Assembly (NCBI GenBank): GCA_001465935.1
Contig: LNKV01000018.1
Location: 146,542 to 210,541, forward strand
Direction: 5' to 3'
Origin: Clarireedia homoeocarpa
Taxonomy: Eukaryota > Ascomycota > Leotiomycetes > Helotiales > Rutstroemiaceae
DNA: 64,000 nt
Shown here piece by piece: positions 57,101-64,000 of this stretch (its first letter is position 1; every line of letters starts with the position of its first letter). The notes under the pieces were generated by a model. The model had not been told where the DNA came from and did not search any database. It saw nothing but the letters and a program-made list of their open reading frames with translations. The translations under genes were made by a program, and so were the position numbers.

Positions 57101-59119
57101 AAAAGGCGACGGAAAGTACTGATGTACAGAGAACCTTCAAGTCATCCAAATGCATTCGCCGGGCATTACCAAAATAGGTCGCCACGTGAAAAAGGCCCAA
57201 CGTCAATGTCGGCACCAGTAAAGCTCAATTATCCAGACCAGCATCTCATGTCTCGCCATAGACCACCAAAAGACCCTGGCGGAACTACAAATGCAATGGC
57301 TACCGCTAGCACCCTTAGTCAGTTTCCTCACTTGCGGACCGATCCACCAAAAAATTGTAATACCGATGAAACTTCTCGGGAAGTCAATCCACATATAACA
57401 TCAGGATCATCAATAGGGCTGCAATCGCCACTGGGGCCGGGCAAGAATGCTTTGATAGGTCGCACTGCGGTACAGCCAGGGCTTTCTAAATTGGGTAACC
57501 AGGAGTCAGATGCTTTTCCTTTACCGCATACAGTGGACAATAAAAGCAAAATGCAGCATCCCTCAGGTCGGCAAATACCCCCGCAGCTGCAGCCCGATTC
57601 GACAAGTCCTCGTAAAATAAATTCGCCTGAAAAAGTTCCCAGTCTACTGCATAATCAAAATCCTTCAAACAATTTTGTACCAGGGTCTCAACAGCTCAAG
57701 CCTAGTCAGGGCACTCAGTCTAGGAACGAAGCTTCTATTAGGAATATATCAACATTCCAGGAAAAGTCAATACCGCCCGCACCAATTTTCAGAGCATCAG
57801 ATCCGTGGTGGCAATCAGTTGCTACAAGATACAATATCAACGTTGTTCATCCTCCACCAGAAGTCGGGCCAACACAATCTGTGTCGGTTGCGAAATCAGA
57901 GAAACGGTATTCTGGGAATTCTTGGAGCTCAGTCCCGGTACCATCACCAATTCAAGAACCATCAATAGTTGAGAAAGCCACAAATCAAGCAAATCCATCG
58001 ACCATTCTTCGGTATCCCGAGCCTCTGACTCCAGCTTCTCCTCAGTCAGGACCTTTCATTGGCAGCCCTTCTTGTGATGTCACTAAAAACGCCCCGAATC
58101 ATACTATGATTCAACAACACCAAAGTCAAAACCTAGGGCCACGTCACTCAGCAATTCAAGCGAATCAGTCTTCAGAATCAGGTGCCGTGACTTCCGTATC
58201 TCACGCGAGTCCACATACTTCAGTACAGTCTAGTCTCGGTTCCCGCAATAATGAACCGTCTCCTAGAAGTGCCACCACATACATGCCGCCGCAAAATACC
58301 GCACCATACGTCTGTTCTAGTGATTACAACGTACCTCGATCGTTTGAACAACCTTTGAACCCACCACCCAATCAGGATAAAGGGAGATCCAATGATCGTT
58401 TTCAAAACTGGTCAAGAACTGCTCCAGTAGCACAAATACCGATTAGTCCTCGCAACACTTCTAACAATGATCGGAATCATAGTCAACCTATTCAGGGGTT
58501 AAACCAGCAGCAGCAGAAACCGCAACCTCCTAAAAAATCCACTATTTTATCTTTAATTCATCCTTCTAATATACAGACTAACATCCCACATGGACACTTA
58601 TCTCGGTCATCAACCATGCAAAGTACACCTCCTTTTTCGCCAGCTATACAATCACCTACTTCTGCATATAGACATGACATTCATACTTTCATAAAAACCG
58701 AATCGTCATCGCCCGCAACAGCAAGACCGAATTTCCCACCCTCCCAAGACAGTATCTCCAAAACCTCACCCAAACTGGACTTCTACCTTCAGCAAAAGAA
58801 CCGATCAATCAATACCGTGCACGCAGTTTCCCACACCGATTTCCAGTCTTTCTCATCATCGTCATTTTTCTCATACTTTGCCCATTTTTCCGGCGTGCCG
58901 CTTAAGGAATTGGAATCCGTTGTCTTCCGTTGCATGTTTGGTGAATATCAACGATTTGCGTTGCGAAAAGATGGTGGAGATGCGGAGTGGAAGAGGGTTA
59001 GAAGGAGGATTTGGAGGGTTTGGGAAGGGGAGTTGAGGGAAGCGGGCCTGAAGGCGAATACGGATAGTGATGAGGATGAGGTTTGGGAGGTTAATATTTT
59101 GATTGGCGATGGGAGTTAG
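54106..59119 (+). CDS. Very large, mostly disordered protein, paralogue of the gene at 48036-50474
   Basis: Start ATG 54106 (MTNPAALKQVDLCSFLGYEKD); the upstream open frame lacks ATG. The N-terminal module runs to about 54390. Splicing between 54390 and 54780 is not fully resolved; QYRKAKRKKENEKSE...PSTPTLPE at 54590-54716 is probably an exon, joining EAAADDSD at about 54770, perhaps through a GC-AG intron. A globular block follows (LLEELDPVKFMGASFGLSKDWLSQVCIQLVRF...MHRNLFYYTINLETE...KVKYFTQAFINSHF), then RKKRKISKS, a likely nuclear signal. An intron at about 55652-55709 (GTAATA donor, AAG acceptor) leads into an approximately 1,000-residue Ser/Pro/Gln/Asn-rich region. The C-terminal module (SSFFSYFAHFSGVPLKELESVVFRCMFGEYQRF...WKRVRRRIWRVWE...EVWEVNILIGDG) aligns with the C terminus of the divergent neighbour. 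About 1,550 residues. Function unknown; a nuclear or scaffold role is inference. Confidence 0.7.
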
Positions 59120-60230
59120 AATGGTTGGGATGGTTGGGGTGGTTCATAGTTTTGTAGGTATTGTCTGTTTTTTGGGGGGTGAAAATTTATATACGTTTTG
59201 GTAGATATTTTATTTTATATGTATATTCGTTCAAATATTTACGTTTTAGGGTGCATACGATTGGGGTATATGTGTTTAGAGTTATGATGAGGGACCAAAG
59301 CTGGCAAGTGATATGAAAGCCCGGCCTGGAAGACCTGTAGCCCTGAAAGATGGCAATCACACCCATATTGTCCATAGCGACTACCCTTCTAAAGGAGTTG
59401 AAGTCCCATCTTTTTATATTATTACAATCATTCAGACATACCAGCCACAAGAATTATACCCCAAACCAGGAGCCGATTTGGAAACTCGCCCACCGTCAGG
59501 ACACTAGCACCGGTTTCGAACCTAAATACTCGAGAAGCCCCCGTTCGGCGATGCATTCACATCTGAGACAGGTTTTAGCAATAATAGCTTTACATCTCAG
59601 ACTGTGCACACGAGGGAGACTTCAAGGAGGATGATTATGAAGAGCAAAGGATGGACATGTAGACAGTGAGGCTTACGGGGTTGAGTAGGGGACCTGAGAT
59701 ATGTCTAGGGGTGTCCGGGATAGCTTCATCATCCTCGAAAAAGAGCTGATGTATACCTGCTACCCCTCTTAAGAATTCTAAGGGATGATTGGTGAAGGGC
59801 GGGGAGTGAGTTATGATTTATCATGAGATATCAGCCCACCACTTTTCAAGCTGATGAGATGTCCCTTATAACCCCTTTCCGTATTCTGATGAGATGGTCT
59901 CTTATTCTAGTTTTAGAAGAATAAGAACCAAAAAGCATGCATGCTAACTTTGCCAAATAATTTGAGGTTCCATTGGTACTAGTTGAATAAACATTTGAGA
60001 GGTAAAAACTTCGAGGTAAAAACTTCGAGGTAAAAACTTCGAGGTGAAAACTTCCAGGTAGTGGTCGAGCGAGCAAGAGAAGGTGATCACGTGTGCACTA
60101 GATAGCGACGTGCCTTCCTCATTTGCTTTGATTTCACTTTCCACTTCACAATTTCTTAGAATGTTTCTCTTAACCGGTGATATGACCCAAGTAATACTCT
60201 CATCCGAAATCCCAAACCGATGAGCAAATA
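59120..60230. other. Intergenic region
   Basis: No gene recognised. A 14-bp tandem array lies at 60000-60055, about 175 bp upstream of the next start codon. Confidence 0.5.
60000..60060 (+). repeat. 14-bp tandem repeat (AGGTAAAAACTTCG), 4 units plus partial
   Basis: Three identical units, then AGGTGAAAACTTCC, then AGGTAG. Located in the probable promoter of the zinc-knuckle gene. Confidence 0.92.
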
Positions 60231-61544
60231 ATGTTTAACTTTCATGTTCCTCTCCCATGCCAGAACTGCCTTCGGTTCCATTATGGATACTGTCGTGAAG
60301 CTCCAAAAGAATGCTGGCGCTGCCATAATTTCAATCACATTGAGCGTTACTGTCCTTATCGACGATGGCGATGGCCGCGAGGCGAGCCACTCCCTGGTAG
60401 CCGTCCTTGGTGCGAATATCATGGCCTGGATGCTGATCCTCTTCTCCGGTGCGTGATTGATTTGAGGTTGGATTCTAATCCAACGCTGACAATCAATTTT
60501 CGATAGTTTGAAGGTCCTCAACTCGTTGAAGCTTTCTCCAAGTTGTAATATTTGGGTTGATGAAGAACTGATCTATCGCGGTTGTGTCGAACATCACTTC
60601 CACCGTGAAGAGATGAGGGGTCGGCCTTTGAATGAAAGAATGACGCGTCGCAGATCTAGGTAAGCATCTCTGCCAAATAAGTCTCTGGATACGACTAAAA
60701 GTTTTCAAGGTCGCCAATGAGAGATTTCGGCACCAGAGGCCATAGATCACGATCACCGATCCGTAGAAGATCATCATCACCGGATGGAAGACGCTTCCGT
60801 CCTCAACGACTATCATCTCCAAACAATGCACAAAATGGTCGTTCAAGAAGTCCACTGCGACAACGATACTCTCCAACACAAAATTCAGCTCGACATCGTG
60901 GTCGTTCGCCGGTTTTTTTCGGAAGCAATGCTGTGGTGTTCGACGCCAATAACGCTAGAAGAGATATATTCCAGCCAAGATTCGGACAGCCTACTCTTTC
61001 TGCAACTCCATATGTAGAACGCCAAACTCCAAATGCTCTGCAAGGGGTCAATCTCTTCAGGCCATTCTTGCAAGATAATGCTCCAGTCACTCCGCAACAA
61101 ACAGCACCAACTGGACAAGGTGCTCAAAGCATGGCTAGCATCGGTTCCTCAAAGACTATGGGTTTCGGATCAGCTACACGTGCTCCATTAGTTCAATTGT
61201 TCAAGAACGCTACTCCACACAACTCTAGAAGCTCGAATATGTTCGAGCAGGTCCAGCCTGCTCAACCTCAAAACACTGGCCCGCCAGAAGTAGAAGTTGA
61301 AGATCCTCACTTCGTTCTCGGAGTTAGACCACAAGCTCTTGAAGCAGAGTGTGTACCCTCCAAATGCTTTTTAGTCTGTGCTAACAACGATAGAATCATT
61401 GAAGCCTACCAGAAGAGAATGTGGGAAGTTGAGATCGAACGTAGAGCTGATGTTAGATATACGACAGCGCCCGGAACAAATAACGTGTGGGATGAAAGTG
61501 TTGCTATCTTGAGAGCTGCAAAAAAGAAACTCGTGGGATATTGA
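60231..61544 (+). CDS. Zinc-knuckle and RS-rich protein, function unknown
   Basis: Three exons. Exon 1 (60231-60448) encodes VPLPCQNCLRFHYGYC and then ECWRCHNFNHIERYCPYRRWRW, two adjacent Cys/His clusters of zinc-knuckle type; WCEYHGLD follows. Exon 2 (60507-60659) has LNSLKLSPSCNIWVDEELIYRGCVEHHFHREEMRGRPLNERMTRRRS. The second intron is 60660-60709 (AAG acceptor) or extends to a CAG in phase near 60756. Exon 3 starts with an Arg/Ser region (RGHRSRSPIRRRSSSPDGRRFRP...GRSRSPLRQRYSPT), continues with Gln/Pro/Asn-rich sequence, and ends in an ordered block (VPSKCFLVCANNDRIIEAYQKRMWEVEIERR...VAILRAAKKKLVGY). About 401 residues. Zinc knuckles plus RS repeats suggest RNA binding in the nucleus; this is inference. 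Confidence 0.72.
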
Positions 61545-62133
61545 GACGCATTTAGGCCGAAGAATAGGTTGGCATGTTTCTCCCTTGATTTGAAGGGCAT
61601 ATGGAGATGTTATTGATGAGGGGTTCTATGTGTAGGATTTCATGCGCGCCGCTCCAAGGCCGAGAGTCTGTAGCTTTGCAAGATGTCGCTTTTTTCCGCC
61701 TGTGTAATGGGGGGCCTGGGTTTGTCATATGCTGTTTGATCTAAGGGTTTGTGAGCAGTTGTAGTTCTTGCTATATAAACGGCACAAGAATTCGAAGAGG
61801 AATAATTGCCCCTGAGATGCAGCACTTTAACATAATGCCGGACTTAGCTTGTTGCTTCACCTAGAAGGGCCCGCAAGCAAGAGCATCTTCTAGCTATGAA
61901 TGGGTACCCGAAATACACCGATAAGTTACTCACGAAGCCTTTAAATGGCGTAGTGGTGCAATAATTTTACCGGCCGAGACTTACAGTTAATATGGTGACA
62001 CACTATTGTGATTGTAAGCCAGGTTTTAGGACCGACGAAATCAATTTTGTTTCCAAAAGCGTGCTAGAAACCTAAAATGTTTCCTCGCTGGTAGGATATA
62101 TGTCATTTTGTAATACAAATTTACGTTATATCA
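61545..62133. other. Convergent intergenic region
   Basis: 3' flanks of the zinc-knuckle gene (plus) and the F-box gene (minus). Nothing recognised. Confidence 0.45.
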
Positions 62134-63469
62134 TTAATCATAGGAGGTGAAGACTCCGATCGGATATACGTCGAGGGGATTCTCGTCATCGTTTTCTTCC
62201 ATGATATCCATCACTAGAGGCATATTAGCACTTTGGTAAGAATAGAGGAAATATATAGAGATCAAAAACAAGAGAAAAAAGCCAATACTACTCACAGTCC
62301 TTCATATCCTGCCTCCCCCTCTGCGTCGCTCCCCATGCCAGCCTCGAACTAACCCTCACGCTCCTCAAATCCGGTAACCTGCCCGCGTCCACCGCATCGT
62401 ACACCTTCCCGGCACTGATCTCCACCTCTGCGCCCGCTGTTCCACTGCAATCTAAATCTAATATCCGCAACGGGTGGCCTGTAGGAATACTCTGAAAAAG
62501 CGCATTCGTGATAAAATCCGCCGATATGCGGAAAGCGATTAGCGAAGGGCAGCTCAAGAGAACATGATCAAGAGCACCACCACCAATCCGCGACATCGGA
62601 TGTCGGATTGTGAGATGTTGCAAGCGTAAACCGATCGTTTCCAGAGTCGAGAGGAGCGCGAAACTATACACCATGCTGCAGTGCTGAATACTGAAGTGGG
62701 TAAGTGCCGTAGGAACATTGCTAAGATGCGTGTGCAAGAAGTGATCGTCAACGCCGCCGGCTAGATGTAGAGCTTTGAGTTTTGGGGGCCAGGAATATGG
62801 CTTTTTCTCGCGATTCTGCGCATCGCTGCTGGAGCTGCGGGGGAAGAAGAGGGTTTCGAGCTCGGTGAGGTTTTTGAGGGTTTGGAAGAGAAGGTCGTTG
62901 GATATGGAGGCTGATATCAGGGACAGGTCAAGATGGCGGAGCTTTGTGCATTTGCTGAGTGCGGCGAAGGAGTTGATAGCGAAGGAGGCTTGGGGCGCCA
63001 CGAATTCTTCTATATTGCCTTTCAGACGGCCGAGAAGGCGCGCTGTGAGGGATTTGGAGGAGTTATGGACGAGCTCACCCATATCGAGGCGGCGGACTAG
63101 GACCGCGAGGTGGGATTGTCGGATGTGAGCATTTTTGGAGGGGCATACGGTTGTGACAAAGGAGTTGAAGTTGCCGCCTGTGAGATATGGTCGTTGGTAG
63201 AGGAGAGCAATGGAAGCGCTGTACCAGAGGCGGGAGACGAGTGTGCAGGCGTGGAAGGTGGATTGGTTGCTGGCGCGGATGGGGATGAAGGAGAGGATAT
63301 GAGAGATGATTTCGAGAGGGAGGCGGATTTCGCGAGATGGAGGTTTGAGGTAGCCCGCCTCGTCACGATATGAAGACTTTGAGACCATTTCAGGTTCTCT
63401 GGACCGTATTGATAGCTTCATGGGCTGTGACATCTCTACGTTCCAGTTGCTTTGTGCATCGAGCGCCAT
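62134..63469 (-). CDS. F-box protein with leucine-rich-repeat-like C-terminal region
   Basis: Exon 1 runs from ATG 63469 (MALDAQSNWNVEM) to 62296. An 82-bp intron (62295-62214; GTGAGT donor, GCTAATATG branch, CTAG acceptor) leads in phase to a last exon ending at TAA 62134. It adds LMDIMEENDDENPLDVYPIGVFTSYD, an acidic C terminus that a one-exon model would miss. About 417 residues. Residues about 47-90 are the F-box (IRLPLEIISHILSFIP...STFHACTLVSRLWYSASIALLYQRPYL). Beyond it, repeated leucine patterns (TKLRHLDLSLISAS, LTELETLFFP, KLKALHLAGGV, ALTHFSIQHC, LQHLTIRHP, PLRILDLDCS) resemble LRRs. Such proteins are usually substrate receptors of SCF (Skp1-cullin-F-box) ubiquitin ligases; the target is unknown. 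The in-frame upstream residues to 63616 have no better start. Confidence 0.9.
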
Positions 63470-63784
63470 GGTTGCGGGGTTGACTGTCAATTGTGTACTC
63501 TGAATGGATACAACTGTGTAGCTGATAAGACTACACTGCGAGTGATCGTTCACGGTTGAATTAAAGTATTTGCCATATTGTAGTGCTGCAGTTAGCAAAT
63601 CCCAAGTCCAGTTCAATGGTAGAATTAAAGATTATTTTGAGAATATCGTCATAGGGAAGCCTTGCCACAACAGATGTACCGACCCACGGAAATGTTCCGA
63701 ATGACTAAGGCTAATCAGCCCAGCACCTTCCTTGTCGAAATAATTTCCCAATTGCAGCAACCATTTCAGTCGACACAGACCAAA
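63470..63784. promoter_or_regulatory. Divergent promoter region, F-box gene / Gemin2-like gene
   Basis: A 315-bp gap between two start codons on opposite strands, so it must hold both promoters. No TATA box or named motif stood out. Confidence 0.5.
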
Positions 63785-64000
63785 ATGGCGGGCACGAAAC
63801 GTCAACGATCGCCGTCCCCTTCGCGTCTTTACAGTAACAAATCTCGTGCGAAAGCATCAGTTGAAGCACGTGTCGATCCTATTTATGGCCAACGGAGCGC
63901 ACTCCCAGGTTTAGATCCAGATACATTGGATGGTGACGATGATGATCAAGATGGAGCGGATGCTTTGAATTACTTGAGAGCTGTCAGGTTAGTATTTCTG
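63785..64000 (+). CDS. Gemin2-like protein, first exon only (runs off the right edge)
   Basis: ATG 63785 opens MAGTKRQRSPSPSRLYSNKSR, a basic Ser-rich start. It continues VDPIYGQRSALPGLDPDTLDGDDDDQDGADALNYLRAVR to a GTTAGT donor at 63988 (phase 2); the rest lies outside the window. The DP-x-YGQR-x-x-x-PGL start, acidic stretch and A-x-x-YLR-x-VR are what I associate with fungal Gemin2/SIP1 (survival-motor-neuron-interacting) proteins, which help assemble spliceosomal snRNPs. Only 67 residues are visible, so the family call is tentative; that a real gene starts here is much more certain. Confidence 0.55.
   Translation, partial: MAGTKRQRSPSPSRLYSNKSRAKASVEARVDPIYGQRSALPGLDPDTLDGDDDDQDGADALNYLRAVRLVFL

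Overview
The window comes from a filamentous ascomycete (Pezizomycotina). Genes are split by short (about 40-160 bp) GT-AG introns with CTRAY-like branch points. Products include fungus-specific families: AIM6, AIM11, a sedolisin, a short-type heme-thiolate peroxygenase, an SAT4/PTH11-type rhodopsin-fold protein and a HET-domain relic. AT-rich transposon relics carry the stop-codon pattern expected of repeat-induced point mutation (RIP). A helotialean (Leotiomycetes) origin is my guess from overall gene style; no sequence here proves it.

Layout. 1-13.3 kb: a short Ser/Thr-rich protein, an MIT-like/coiled-coil protein, pantothenate kinase, a DUF5672 glycosyltransferase-like protein, AIM11, and two unrecognised single-exon genes. 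14.5-24.1 kb: a GT31-type glycosyltransferase, an intron-containing tRNA-Arg(UCU), an AIM6-type phosphodiesterase, a 3 kb gene-poor gap, and a six-exon secreted sedolisin protease. 24.1-29 kb: a transposon graveyard with a TIR-bounded pogo/Fot1-like deletion derivative, a 16-bp tandem array, a possible small spliced gene and a heavily mutated Tc1/mariner transposase. 29-34.4 kb: a PRISE-like reductase, a seven-TM rhodopsin-domain protein and the mitochondrial copper chaperone Sco1. 35.6-43.3 kb: a 773-residue coiled-coil protein with a long repeat-rich upstream region, a doubtful small ORF, and a GPI-type secreted aspartic protease. 44-46.8 kb: a broken HET-domain gene beside a short unspecific peroxygenase. 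48-59.1 kb: two large, divergently arranged, apparently paralogous proteins of unknown function separated by 3.6 kb of gene-poor DNA. 60-64 kb: a zinc-knuckle/RS-rich protein, an F-box protein, and the first exon of a Gemin2-like gene at the right edge.

There is no obvious operon-like or biosynthetic cluster. Housekeeping genes (PanK, Sco1, tRNA-Arg, F-box, Gemin2-like) are interspersed with secreted hydrolases/oxidases and lineage-specific genes. The best candidate for something undescribed is the paralogous pair at 48.0-50.5 kb (minus) and 54.1-59.1 kb (plus). These share an N-terminal module of about 85 residues and a C-terminal module of about 80 residues around divergent, largely disordered middles.
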